From contig CAJLBJ010000010.1 in assembly GCA_905204935.1 (NCBI GenBank), positions 1 to 58,494 of the forward strand: a stretch of 58,494 nt of DNA. Direction: 5' to 3'. This document shows, one piece after another, positions 17,807 through 26,598 of this stretch. How positions within the stretch are numbered: position 1 is the first letter of the stretch; every line of letters starts with the position of its first letter. Position numbers and translations under genes: made by a program. Below the pieces are notes generated by a model. That model ran no database searches. It worked only from the letters and a program-made list of their open reading frames with translations, and was not told where the DNA came from. This stretch comes from an uncultured Lactobacillus sp. (lineage in GTDB: Bacteria; Bacillota; Bacilli; Lactobacillales; Lactobacillaceae).

Positions 17807-17833
17807 AATCCGTCAAACATAGCGGATTTTTTA
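17807..17833 (+). terminator. Terminator of the SDR gene
   Basis: AAATCCG/CGGATTT stem followed by TTTTTATTTTT. Confidence 0.8.
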
Positions 17834-17908
17834 TTTTTCTTTTTAATTGTAAACGCATTTTTTTAATATCGCTTGAATTTTATGTGAGTGAGTGCTATTC
17901 TTGTTTAA

Positions 17909-17988
17909 AAGTATTTTTTACTTAATTATCGCGCGCAAATTAAAGTAAATTTTATTTTTATACCCTTTTAAAAGTAATTGTTACTTTT
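17909..17988 (+). promoter_or_regulatory. Paired AAGTA-N5-TACTT operators upstream of the niacin genes
   Basis: AAGTA-N5-TACTT occurs at 17909-17923 and at 17972-17986, 63 bp (about six helical turns) apart. The second is embedded in a longer perfect inverted repeat (AAAAGTAA-TTG-TTACTTTT, 17970-17988). They precede the MFS-nadC operon and are candidate sites for a looping repressor such as a niacin regulator. Confidence 0.5.
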
Positions 17989-18014
17989 AATCTCAAAGAA
18001 AGGCGTGTATTTAC

Positions 18015-19202
18015 GTGCAAATTAGCAATACACAGAAAAAATCTACTCTTTTTATCTTTATGATCATTGGCACGGCTTGGATGTTTGATGCTTTAGATGT
18101 CGGCTTATTATCTTACATCATGCCACTAATCCACAAAGAATGGCTTTTAAGTGAATCTCAAACAGGCTTAGTTAGCTCCGTTAGTTCTATTGGAATGATT
18201 TTTGGAGGTTTCTTATTCGGTCGTCTCGCAGACAAAACGAGTCGCAGTCATGCACTTGTCTTGAGTATCTTAGTTTTTTCGTTAGGAAACTTCTTTTTAG
18301 CATTGAGTCCTGGGTTTTATAGCTTTTTGGTAATTCGTTTTATCGTTGGTTTAGGTTTAGGAGGCGAACTACCCGTAGCAGCTACTTATGTTGCAGACTT
18401 ATACAGTGCCAAAGATCGTTCTAAAATGTTGATTTTAGCCGACAGCTTTTGGGCAGTTGGTTGGTTAGTCGCAGCGGCCCTCTCCTTTTTGCTTAGCCCT
18501 GTTTTAGGCTGGCGTGGCTTATTGATTTTAACGGCATTTAGTGCCTTTTTTGCACTAGTCGTACGTAAACACGTAGAAGATATCAGCAAACAAAAAACAT
18601 CACTAGCAACACTTAATGGCTTAGATGCCTTGAAACAATCGTTTACTTGGCATACTCCACTTCTTTGGATTGCTTGGTTTATGGTCATGTTTAGCTATTA
18701 TGGAATGTTCATGTGGTTGCCAAGCATCTTAGCGGCACGCGGAAATGATGTTGTCGAAGGTTTTGGTTACTCAACAATTATTGTAGTCGCCCAACTTCCA
18801 GGATATTTTGTGGCAGCTTGGTTGAGTAGCAAGATCAAGGTCCGTTACGTCTTTGCCATTTACATGGCGGGAACAGCGGTTGGTGCTTTATGGTTTGGAC
18901 ATGTTTCTGGTGCTTTATTGACGATTTTAGCCGGTTGTGTCTTATCATTTTTCAACCTGGGGGCTTATGGTGCTATCATCGCATTAACTCCACAACTTTA
19001 TCACAACAACGTCAGAGGAACTATGACGGGCTTAGCACAAGGTATCGGTAGAATCGGTGCAGTCGTTGGACCTTTGTTAGTTGGTATCTTAATCGACCAT
19101 AGCGTTTCGGTTAATAGCGTCTTTAATATTTTCATGCTTTCTTTATTAATCGGTGCGCTTTGTGTCTTAATCGTACCTGAAAATTTGCATGATGAGGATT
19201 GA
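18015..19202 (+). CDS. MFS transporter, NiaP-like niacin/quinolinate carrier
   Basis: A 395-aa, 12-helix major facilitator. FGRLADKTSRSHAL is the loop 2-3 MFS motif and RFIVGLGLGGELPVAATYVADL matches the NiaP/YceI group. Coupling to nadC (5-bp gap) and the absence of nadA/nadB nearby suggest import of nicotinate or quinolinate for NAD synthesis. The start is a GTG at 18015 behind AAAGG. Specificity is inferred from the neighbour. Confidence 0.8.
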   Translation: MQISNTQKKSTLFIFMIIGTAWMFDALDVGLLSYIMPLIHKEWLLSESQTGLVSSVSSIGMIFGGFLFGRLADKTSRSHALVLSILVFSLGNFFLALSPGFYSFLVIRFIVGLGLGGELPVAATYVADLYSAKDRSKMLILADSFWAVGWLVAAALSFLLSPVLGWRGLLILTAFSAFFALVVRKHVEDISKQKTSLATLNGLDALKQSFTWHTPLLWIAWFMVMFSYYGMFMWLPSILAARGNDVVEGFGYSTIIVVAQLPGYFVAAWLSSKIKVRYVFAIYMAGTAVGALWFGHVSGALLTILAGCVLSFFNLGAYGAIIALTPQLYHNNVRGTMTGLAQGIGRIGAVVGPLLVGILIDHSVSVNSVFNIFMLSLLIGALCVLIVPENLHDED

Positions 19203-19207
19203 TACTA

Positions 19208-20065
19208 ATGAACAACTTTTTAGTCAAAGAAAAAATGGCAGAATTTTTAAAAGAAGACTTTGGTATTGCGGATTTAAATTCCATTTGGTTACCACAACAA
19301 GAAATCAATGGTTATTTTATCGCCAAAGAAGATGGGATAATCTGTGGCCAACAAATTCCTAGTGCTACTTATGAACTTTTAGGAAACGCCACTTATACTC
19401 CCTTAATAGCCGATGGTAGCAAGGTAACTAAAGGGACCAAAATCGGGCAAGTTAAAGGCTTAGCTGCAAGTGTCTTAGGCGGAGAACGTGTCATCTTAAA
19501 CTTACTCCAACGCATGAGTGCGATCGCAACTAAAACACATTATTTAAACGCTAAACTAAATGATCCAACCATCAAACTCACGGATACACGCAAAACGTTG
19601 CCTGGTTTGCGGATGTTTGATAAATATGCAGTCAGCTGTGGAGGCGGACATAATCATCGTTTCGACCTAACCGGAGCGATCATGTTAAAAGACAATCACA
19701 TCGCTGCTTGTGGTCACAGTATTGCTACAGCTGTCGCTTGCATTCGTCAAAAACAAGGGCCGTTAACTCCAATCGAAGTCGAAGTTGAAACCAAAGAACA
19801 ACTACTTCAAGCTATCGCAGCTGATGTTGAAGTCATCATGTTTGATAATCAACCTCCAGAAGTAATCAAAGAATGGAGAAAACTCGTACCTGAACATATC
19901 AAGATTGAAGCTTCAGGTGGTATCAACGCTGAAACACTACCACAATTTAAGGGCTGTGGGGCTAATTTCTTATCGCTTGGATGCTTGACTAATGAAGTAG
20001 CGGTATTTGATATTAGCTTTTTATTAACAGATGCAATCAAAGCAGACAACCCCTTAACTAAATAG
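19208..20065 (+). CDS. nadC: Nicotinate-nucleotide pyrophosphorylase (carboxylating)
   Basis: Converts quinolinate plus PRPP to nicotinate mononucleotide. Motifs present: TRKTLPGLR, GGGHNHRFDL, MLKDNHIA, EVEVE and the C-terminal SGGINAET. ATG at 19208 with AGGA at about 10 nt is preferred over TTG at 19199; 285 aa is normal. De novo quinolinate genes are not in the window, so the enzyme may use imported or diet-derived quinolinate supplied by the preceding transporter. Confidence 0.94.
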   Translation: MNNFLVKEKMAEFLKEDFGIADLNSIWLPQQEINGYFIAKEDGIICGQQIPSATYELLGNATYTPLIADGSKVTKGTKIGQVKGLAASVLGGERVILNLLQRMSAIATKTHYLNAKLNDPTIKLTDTRKTLPGLRMFDKYAVSCGGGHNHRFDLTGAIMLKDNHIAACGHSIATAVACIRQKQGPLTPIEVEVETKEQLLQAIAADVEVIMFDNQPPEVIKEWRKLVPEHIKIEASGGINAETLPQFKGCGANFLSLGCLTNEVAVFDISFLLTDAIKADNPLTK

Positions 20066-20073
20066 TTTTGACT

Positions 20074-20116
20074 AAGCCACGAAAACCCATCTGTTGATGA
20101 GTATTTCGTGGCTTTT
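20074..20116 (+). terminator. Terminator of the niacin operon
   Basis: AAGCCACGAAA pairs with TTTCGTGGCTT, followed by TTATAAAAT; the loop is long (about 20 nt). Confidence 0.75.
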
Positions 20117-20326
20117 ATAAAATATACCCTAAAATTTGCATAAATAAGACTAACTTAGCTATCAAACTCCCGCTTTTTTGCTCCTGTGCAAAAAAGCACA
20201 AATTATCTTTGTATAATTTTACATTTTTGTAACATTATTTTTAAAAATTCTTTTATTAGAAGTTTAGACAGGTTCACAAAACCTTGGCATAATAATTTTT
20301 CGAAATATTACTCACCTTAAGAATTT
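20117..20326 (+). other. AT-rich intergenic segment with a 10-bp hairpin
   Basis: No gene seen. GCTTTTTTGC (20172-20181) and GCAAAAAAGC (20188-20197) form a perfect 10-bp hairpin with loop TCCTGT, without a following T-run. A TATAAT lies at 20212-20217. The stretch belongs to the 556-bp gap before the LysM-NlpC gene. Confidence 0.4.
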
Positions 20327-20354
20327 AGTAACATTTTTGTAACATTTGTAGTGA
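20327..20354 (+). promoter_or_regulatory. WalR-like direct repeats (distal)
   Basis: AGTAAC-N5-TGTAAC-N5-TAGTGA repeats at 11-bp spacing, close to the WalR consensus TGTWAH-N5-TGTWAH. Confidence 0.5.
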
Positions 20355-20507
20355 TTACTAAAATTTACTATTGACACAAAAACCTTGTATTATCAACTAT
20401 AGCTAACCGAAATATAAGTTCTCATTTCGTTCGCAAATTAAAATAAAGTCTTCATAAACAATGGTTTCATAGGGGTTATGCGACTTTTGTTACAAAAAAC
20501 TGCAATT

Positions 20508-20552
20508 TGTAACATTTTTTAACGTTCACTAGTGTCATTTTAAGGATATAAT
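20508..20552 (+). promoter_or_regulatory. WalR-like box adjoining the LysM-NlpC promoter
   Basis: TGTAAC-N5-TTAACG (20508-20524) abuts TTCACT (-35, 20525-20530); after 16 bp comes TATAAT (20547-20552). A regulator touching the -35 is the geometry expected for WalR activation of cell-wall hydrolase genes. Confidence 0.6.
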
Positions 20553-20621
20553 AGCATTATGGAATTAATCTACACATGTTACATGTTTCTTTAAATTTGA
20601 AAAATTAGGGAGTGAAATCAT

Positions 20622-21881
20622 TTGAATCATTCAGCAAAATCGTTGCTTGTCGGTACTGTAGGGGCAGCTGGTTTGTTATTAGCGACAAGCGCCACTGCAA
20701 ACGCTGATACAACACATAAAGTTGTCAAAAACGATACGATTTGGGATTTATCTCAAAAGTACGGTGTCTCAATTGCAGATCTCGAAAAAGCTAATAACGT
20801 TGATGGTAACTCTCACTTGATTTTTGTTGGTCAAACTTTGACGATTCCTACTAGCGGTTCAACAACTGATACTGCTACAACAAATCAAGTGACTGTTAAA
20901 GCTGGCGATACCTTATGGGCAATCGCTAAAGCTCACGGCGTTTCTGTAGATCAATTACGTTCGTTGAATTGTTTGGCAGCAGATGCCTTCATCATCCATC
21001 CTGGTGATGTCTTAAAGGTTACTGGCCAAGCACAAAATGTTCAACAATCTGTTTCTATTCCAGAAACAACGGTTCAAACACCAACACAAGAAACACAACA
21101 ACCGGTTCAAGAAGAACAAACACAAACACCAGTTATCTCTGCTAACCATGTTTCTTATACAGTTAAAGAAGGCGATTCGCTTTACATAATCGCTCAAGCT
21201 TATGGCGTTACGGTTGAATCCTTGCGTCAATCTAATGTCTTAGGCGCTACTTTACAAATTGGTCAAACATTAATTATTAATGACCCAACTAAGAATCCTA
21301 CAGCTCAAGAAGAAACACAACAATCAACAACAGTTGAAGATGTTGTTGACTCTGTTCAAGAAGATGTGCAAGTAGACGCCCCAGTTCAAAGTACACCTTC
21401 TGTAAGTACAGACAACAATACAAACAACTCTGCTAACTCGAACTCCTCAAGTTCAAGCAATGCAGGTTCAAATACAACAGTTCAACAACCCGTTGCACCT
21501 TCTACACCATCTGTATCAACACCTTCTTACAGTGGTGCAGCTATTGCTCAATACGCAAGCACATTTATCGGTGTTCCTTACGTTTGGGGCGGAACTACTC
21601 CTAGTGGTTTTGACTGCTCAGGTTTAACTCAATATGTTTACGCACACTTTGGCAAGTCCATCGGCCGTAACACAATTGCTCAAGAAAATGCAGGAACAAT
21701 TATTCCAGTTTCTCAAGCACAAGTTGGTGACTTATTATTCTGGGGTTCACGTGGTAGCACATATCACGTAGGTATCTACATGGGTGGCAACACTTATTTA
21801 GCTGCTCCAGAACCAGGCCGTTCCGTATCAACAGGTAACATGACTTACTTCATGCCTTCATTTGCGGTACACGTAAACTAA
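20622..21881 (+). CDS. Secreted peptidoglycan hydrolase: three LysM domains plus NlpC/P60
   Basis: Likely D,L-endopeptidase acting on muropeptide stems. A signal peptide (cleavage about ANA/DTT, residue 28) leads into LysM 1 (about 32-76), LysM 2 (about 89-133) and LysM 3 (about 175-220). A Ser/Thr/Asn/Gln-rich linker follows and then NlpC/P60 at about 305-419 with Cys332 (FDCSG) and His382 (YHVGIY). The usual third His of the triad is not obvious; the matching segment reads LAAPEPG. The TTG start has GGGAG at 9 nt. WalR-like boxes upstream support a role in growth-linked wall turnover. Confidence 0.92.
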   Translation: MNHSAKSLLVGTVGAAGLLLATSATANADTTHKVVKNDTIWDLSQKYGVSIADLEKANNVDGNSHLIFVGQTLTIPTSGSTTDTATTNQVTVKAGDTLWAIAKAHGVSVDQLRSLNCLAADAFIIHPGDVLKVTGQAQNVQQSVSIPETTVQTPTQETQQPVQEEQTQTPVISANHVSYTVKEGDSLYIIAQAYGVTVESLRQSNVLGATLQIGQTLIINDPTKNPTAQEETQQSTTVEDVVDSVQEDVQVDAPVQSTPSVSTDNNTNNSANSNSSSSSNAGSNTTVQQPVAPSTPSVSTPSYSGAAIAQYASTFIGVPYVWGGTTPSGFDCSGLTQYVYAHFGKSIGRNTIAQENAGTIIPVSQAQVGDLLFWGSRGSTYHVGIYMGGNTYLAAPEPGRSVSTGNMTYFMPSFAVHVN

Positions 21882-21896
21882 TTAATACAAACATTA

Positions 21897-21922
21897 TCCC
21901 CTGCGCTTGCGTAGGGGTTTTT
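21897..21922 (+). terminator. Terminator of the LysM-NlpC gene
   Basis: CCCCT(GCGC)...(GCGT)AGGGG stem followed by TTTTTG. Confidence 0.85.
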
Positions 21923-21931
21923 GATACTAAA

Positions 21932-21969
21932 AAAATACACCACATAATCTAGGTTATGTGGTGTATTTT
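21932..21969 (-). terminator. Bidirectional terminator after the HAD gene
   Basis: A 15-bp perfect stem (AAATACACCACATAA with its complement) flanked by A- and T-runs, placed between two convergent genes. Confidence 0.88.
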
Positions 21970-21973
21970 AGTT

Positions 21974-22789
21974 TTACTCAGTCAGTAAGTTTTGTTCGAT
22001 ATAATTAGCAATTCCATCGTGATCATTATCATCTGTAATAAAATTAGCAACACTCTTCGTTAATTCACTACCGTTGGCCATCACGACACCAATTTTAGCG
22101 TTTTGAATCATATCATGATCATTGTCGGCATCTCCAAAGGCGCATAGGTTATCCATCGTCAAATCATGCCAACTAAGAATCTTTTCTAATCCAAATGTCT
22201 TAGAAATACGTGGATCCATGAATTCATACAAGGTACTTGCGGTGATGAGCGCAGCTGATTTATAGTGTGGATTAGAAAATGATTGTCCACGTTTTACAAC
22301 CTTATCCATGTCTTCTGGATTAAAGACAATCATCACCTTAGGCTTTGGTTCTTGTAAAAATTCATCAAAATCGACAATTCGATAGTCAATCTTATCTTCT
22401 TTAGATAGCGTCTTGATTAAATCATCTTCTTTAGGTGCATATAGCAACCCTTGGTATGGAATAGCAAAGTTTACTGGCATATCTGCGTAGTGTTTGATGA
22501 TTTCTTTGATTAAGGCTCCATCAAGTGGGTAATTATCTTCTTGTTTATCCAAGGACAAATCACATAATTCTGAGCCACCCGAACCTACGATAAAATCGAC
22601 TTGGCCAGCCAAACCCCAATCAGCAAGTTGATCTTTAACACTAAGGCTTTCACGGCCTGTGGCAATTCCAAATAAGTAACCTTGGCTGCGTGCTTTTTTG
22701 ATGGCAGCAGCCGTCTTTTCTCCAACGGTTCCTGTGCTTGTAAGTAATGTTCCGTCGGCATCGCATGCGATGACTTTGATGTTATTCAT
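21974..22789 (-). CDS. Cof-type HAD-IIB sugar-phosphate phosphatase
   Basis: Cytosolic HAD phosphatase of 271 aa. Motif I DADGTLL (residues 9-15), motif II in FGIATGR, Lys in motif III, and motif IV FGDADNDHDMI are present; the middle is a C2B cap. Substrates in this family are sugar phosphates or flavin/PLP phosphates and cannot be told from sequence. Of two close ATG codons, the one at 22789 has GAGGTGAT at the right distance. It is transcribed alone. Confidence 0.88.
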   Translation of the reverse strand: MNNIKVIACDADGTLLTSTGTVGEKTAAAIKKARSQGYLFGIATGRESLSVKDQLADWGLAGQVDFIVGSGGSELCDLSLDKQEDNYPLDGALIKEIIKHYADMPVNFAIPYQGLLYAPKEDDLIKTLSKEDKIDYRIVDFDEFLQEPKPKVMIVFNPEDMDKVVKRGQSFSNPHYKSAALITASTLYEFMDPRISKTFGLEKILSWHDLTMDNLCAFGDADNDHDMIQNAKIGVVMANGSELTKSVANFITDDNDHDGIANYIEQNLLTE

Positions 22790-22852
22790 AAACATATCAC
22801 CTCGTCATAATTATACATGCACAATTTGTTTTCAACAACCGTTTTCACATTT

Positions 22853-23527
22853 TTAAGCTAAAGTTTGATATTTCTTAGCGAAATGCTTTTCTAAAATGCT
22901 CAATAATTGAGCAAAAGTAAAGGTCAAGACAAAATAAATGCCAGCAGCTACCAATAATGGCGCTACAAAATCATACAATGTACCGCCAACACCTAGGTCT
23001 TGTGCGGTAACTTCTTGTACGCCAATATATAAAAATACCGAGGATTCCTTGGTTAATGAAATAAATTCATTGCCTAAAGCTGGTAATGTTGTTCGGATAG
23101 CTTGGGGCAAGATGATAAAACGCATTGTTTGGATATGGCTTAACCCAAGACTTAAACCAGCTTCCATCTGCCCTTTTGCAACTCCAGAAATACCTATCCG
23201 AAAAATCTCAGCGGTATAAGCTGCCGAAGCAAGTGAGCCTGGCAAAGTTCGGTCAAGGCTTGAGCCTAAAATATGAATCGGAGCAATCTCGATGCACTTA
23301 GACAAAGTATAATAAATCAGCATTACTTGAATCATCGCAGGCGTCCCACGCACAATTGCGATATAGACTCGTGCAAAGCCACGTAAAAATTTAACCTTTG
23401 ACATTCTAAACAACACCAAAACCACCCCTAAAATGGTCCCTCTAAAGCCACCGATTAGCGAGATGATGATCGTTTGTGCCGTCCCATCGATGAATGCTGG
23501 ATAGTATTGGTACATGAAATCAAACAT
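22853..23527 (-). CDS. Polar amino-acid ABC transporter permease (HisM family)
   Basis: A 224-aa permease with about five helices. The EAA loop reads EAGLSLGLSHIQTMRFIILPQAIR; the N-terminal GTAQTIIISLIGG is typical of the family. It lies 20 bp downstream of a binding-protein gene that carries a stop codon. No ATPase gene follows; the next gene on this strand downstream is the HAD phosphatase. It looks intact, so it either works with another ATPase or is a leftover. Confidence 0.88.
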   Translation of the reverse strand: MFDFMYQYYPAFIDGTAQTIIISLIGGFRGTILGVVLVLFRMSKVKFLRGFARVYIAIVRGTPAMIQVMLIYYTLSKCIEIAPIHILGSSLDRTLPGSLASAAYTAEIFRIGISGVAKGQMEAGLSLGLSHIQTMRFIILPQAIRTTLPALGNEFISLTKESSVFLYIGVQEVTAQDLGVGGTLYDFVAPLLVAAGIYFVLTFTFAQLLSILEKHFAKKYQTLA

Positions 23528-23547
23528 CTATCCTTGCTCCTTTCTAA

Positions 23548-24354
23548 TTAGTTAGCGTATTTGCTTTGAAGTTCTTGCGCTTCTTTTAACATTTGTCCAT
23601 CTTGTCCACTGTCTTTAACTTGTTTAATAACCTTATTGACAGCTTTAATTAACTTTTTATCCTCCTTCTTAGCAGCAACACTGTACGCTTCAACATCTTT
23701 AGCATCTGTTAACTGCACTTTAGCTACCGCATAGTTATTAGTCGTTGCGTTTTCCAACACGACACCGTCAAGTTTACCGTTAGCTAATTCTGTTGCTAAA
23801 GAAGTTACCAATGATTCAGAAACAAGGTTAGCATCTGGCATTTTCTTTTTAACTAATTCTTCTTGCGTAGTTGATTGTTGTGCTCCAATCTGCTTGCCGG
23901 CTAACGCTTTTAGTGTGTCATATTTATCTTGGTCGCCTTTTTTAACTAACAAAACATTTTTAACACTATAATATGAGTCCGAAAAATCAACGGCCTTTTC
24001 TCTTTTCTTAGTCTTAGATAAGCCAGACAACACTAAATCAACCTTGTCGTTGTTCAATTCAGAAATCAAAGATGGAAATCTGATATTGACGATTTTTAAC
24101 TTCACACCTAATTCATCAGCAATCTTTTTAGCTAACATCATGTCATAGCCTACAAATTATTTTTTACCATCTTTAACGATAGGAAATTCAAATGGTGCAA
24201 AGTTCGCCGAGGTTCCTACCGTTAAAACTTTGGCTTTTTTAATGTCTTTAACCGAATTATCAGTTTGTGGGCTAGCTTTTTTATTGGAACACCCTACCAA
24301 TACCAAAGCTAAACCAAATAACGCTATAGTCTGCATAAGATTTTTAAGTTTCAT
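23548..24354 (-). pseudogene. Amino-acid ABC substrate-binding lipoprotein interrupted by one in-frame stop
   Basis: Reading from ATG at 24354 (AAAGGGAG upstream) gives a lipoprotein signal (lipobox LVGC) and the SBP start VLTVGTSANFAPFEFPIVKDGKK. A TAA at 24157-24159 follows, then the same frame continues FVGYDMMLAKKIADELG to a normal C terminus at 23548. Because the frame is kept, a single substitution (for example CAA or GAA to TAA) explains it, not an indel. No restart with a good ribosome site was seen, and the second part would lack export signals. The family is polar amino-acid binding protein (HisJ/GlnH). Without readthrough the transporter lacks its binding protein. Confidence 0.85.
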
Positions 24355-24502
24355 AATAATTTCTCCCTTTAATTTTTTTCTAATCATTTATCAACAAACA
24401 CTATACATACTATTTTTGAATTGTCAATAATAAATATTCATAATAAGATAAATTTTAGATATTTAATACAAGAATACATAATTTTATACATTTTAAAGCA
24501 CA

Positions 24503-24533
24503 AAAAAACGAGGTACAAACTACCTCGTTTTAA
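24503..24533 (-). terminator. Terminator after the GH13 gene
   Basis: AAAACGAGGTA/TACCTCGTTTT 11-bp stem around CAAAC; A and T runs on both sides. Confidence 0.88.
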
Positions 24534-24545
24534 TCTTTATTAAAC

Positions 24546-26315
24546 TTACGCTTCGATAATCACAAAACCATTTTGTCCGACCCGATGTTGATCTTCAAGC
24601 AAATTTTGGCTCAAGATTAATTTAGCATTTTTAGGTAAGACAAACTTGACACTGCCATATCCCATGTTAAATAACGCAAAAATCTTACGGTTACCCAAAG
24701 TCCGTGTAAAGCTCAAAAAGTCAAACTTACTGTTACATTGACCCCATTCAAGACTACCTTGCGTCAACAAATCACTGTAACGACGTCTAAATGAAATCAA
24801 TAACTTAACGAAACGATGCATGGTTTCATCTTGTTGTTCTTTATTCCACTTCATGCAGTTACGATTAGCGAAAGGCTGTGTCCCACTTAACCCGATTTCG
24901 GTACCATAATATAAACATGGCATCCCTGGTTGCATAAACACAAAAGCAAGTAAAGCCCGTAAAAGCTGGGCATCGTCACCACATTGTGCCAGTAGACGCA
25001 ATGTATTGCGATTGTCTAAGGCATTTAACATCACTTGGTTGTTTTGGTCACGATACTTCATCAACTGTTCGTTTAAAGAATGAATCATCTCGGCTAGTGG
25101 AATTTCATGTTCGATGAAGTAATCACGCAAAATACCCATCAAAGCTTCGTTGGTTGTCCCATCAAATTCGCGTCGTTCAATTCGTGAACTAGCATCTTGC
25201 TTAACTTGCCCCAACAAGCATACGTCTGGTTTAATGCGCTTGGCTTGGCGGTAAAATTCATGCCAAAATTCGTGATCGACTTCATCGGCACAACTCAAAT
25301 GCCAAGCATCAATATCAAAGTTTTCTAGCCAGTAGCGTGCCACTTGCAAGAGATAATCTTTAACTGCGGGATTTTTTGTATTGAGTTTTGGCAGATGAGG
25401 ATTATTGGCAAAAACTTCATAAGATAAGCTTTTAGCAATGTGGGGATTATCGGTTGGCACATAATGTGGCGGAAAATCATGAATTAAAAACCAATCGGCA
25501 AAGCGGGATTGGCGTCCGTAACGTTTGACATCTTGCCATTGCAATGAAAAATCACCCACATGATGAAAGACACCATCAATCATGACTTTCATTCCACGCT
25601 GATGGGCTTGTAAAATCAATTCTTTGAGCTTTTCTTTAGTTCCAAAAGTAGGATCTAGACTATAAAAGTCAATCGGATCAAATTTATGATTAGAGTAAGC
25701 AACAAATAATGCCCCCAGATACAAGCCGTTGACTCCTAATTCTTGTAGATAATCGAGCCGATCGATGACTCCTTGTAAATCTCCCCCAAAAAAGCTCGTC
25801 TCGTTTGCTTCTTGACTATCCCATTCAAGGGTCGATTCGTGGTCATTTTTAGTATCACCATTAGCAAAACTATCCAAAAAGATATCATACCAAACAACAC
25901 TACGCGCCCATTTAGGTGTTTCTAAGACATCATCCGTTGCAAAATACGGCAACTTAAACGGTGCTACGTGTTTCAAACAATCAGCTGTATATGGACGCAA
26001 CTTGCGATCATCATAAATATATTCTTCGCCTTCTGGTCCTAAGAGATGAAAAGCATACTCTAAGCGCCGATTGGCTGGCAAAGAAAACTCTGCTAACCAA
26101 TAATCTGCGACCACGCTTTGATACAAGCATTTCATAGCAATCACTTCTGGATGCCACAAGCCATCAGCAGCTTGAATCGCATATGGATCGGCATATAAAA
26201 GTTCCACCCCTAAAACATCTCTGTGTTTCAAACGCAAGCGGATCTGAACAGTATTTTTATCTTTTAAATAAGCCATCGCACTATCGGGGCGATGATAAAC
26301 AGCCGCTTTTTGCAT
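24546..26315 (-). CDS. GH13_20-like protein (neopullulanase family) lacking all catalytic residues
   Basis: Clear relative of neopullulanase/cyclomaltodextrinase: CBM34-like N domain (about 1-125), TIM barrel with KVMIDGVFHHVG, ADWFLIHDFP, DHEFWHEF and MPCLYYGTEIGLSG, and a beta C domain. The active site is gone. The nucleophile Asp is Ser341 in AWHLSCADE (family WRLDVANE), with the preceding Arg now His339. The acid/base Glu is Gln370 in LLGQVKQD. The third acid is Asn437 with the His before it now Arg436 (LDNRNT versus LDSHDT). The 589-aa frame is otherwise uninterrupted, so selection for a non-catalytic, perhaps glucan-sensing or scaffold, role is plausible. No signal peptide is present, so it is cytoplasmic. 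AAGGA precedes the ATG. Confidence 0.85.
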   Translation of the reverse strand: MQKAAVYHRPDSAMAYLKDKNTVQIRLRLKHRDVLGVELLYADPYAIQAADGLWHPEVIAMKCLYQSVVADYWLAEFSLPANRRLEYAFHLLGPEGEEYIYDDRKLRPYTADCLKHVAPFKLPYFATDDVLETPKWARSVVWYDIFLDSFANGDTKNDHESTLEWDSQEANETSFFGGDLQGVIDRLDYLQELGVNGLYLGALFVAYSNHKFDPIDFYSLDPTFGTKEKLKELILQAHQRGMKVMIDGVFHHVGDFSLQWQDVKRYGRQSRFADWFLIHDFPPHYVPTDNPHIAKSLSYEVFANNPHLPKLNTKNPAVKDYLLQVARYWLENFDIDAWHLSCADEVDHEFWHEFYRQAKRIKPDVCLLGQVKQDASSRIERREFDGTTNEALMGILRDYFIEHEIPLAEMIHSLNEQLMKYRDQNNQVMLNALDNRNTLRLLAQCGDDAQLLRALLAFVFMQPGMPCLYYGTEIGLSGTQPFANRNCMKWNKEQQDETMHRFVKLLISFRRRYSDLLTQGSLEWGQCNSKFDFLSFTRTLGNRKIFALFNMGYGSVKFVLPKNAKLILSQNLLEDQHRVGQNGFVIIEA

Positions 26316-26404
26316 TTAACATCATCCTTCAATTTTCTATAATCATGCGTATCCCCACAATACGCAATTTTCAATAGTCAGCAAACTTTAAAATTGTTTA
26401 ACTG

Positions 26405-26560
26405 TCGCTAATATCATTGAACCTCTCATGACTAAAGTCGTAAGATTCTTGGGAAAAGAGTGTACTTGATAGATTATTTCTTTACTAACAGCGTATCTCT
26501 TGTTTACCAAGCTATCCCCGTGGTTCCTACGGTTTATAAAATTTACCTATATTTTACTTT
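26405..26560 (-). mobile_element. Probable IS200/IS605-type right-end remnant
   Basis: On the minus strand this ends in an imperfect hairpin around CGACTTTAGTCATG followed by AGAGGTTCAA, which resembles right ends of IS200/IS605/IS1341 elements. The stretch before it resembles the tail of a tnpB gene where the omega-RNA is encoded, including a small CCGTAGGAACCACGG hairpin. No tnpA or usable tnpB frame remains. Assignment is by resemblance only. Confidence 0.4.
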
Positions 26561-26598
26561 AAATTTGCTAGGTTTCGCAATCTTTTTCCTAACAAAAA

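Noticed and set aside
20380..20500. Possible cyclic-di-AMP (ydaO) riboswitch before the LysM-NlpC gene
   Set aside because: A few short words such as AACCGAAAT recall it, but the conserved helices and GGGGAGCGA-type core are missing.
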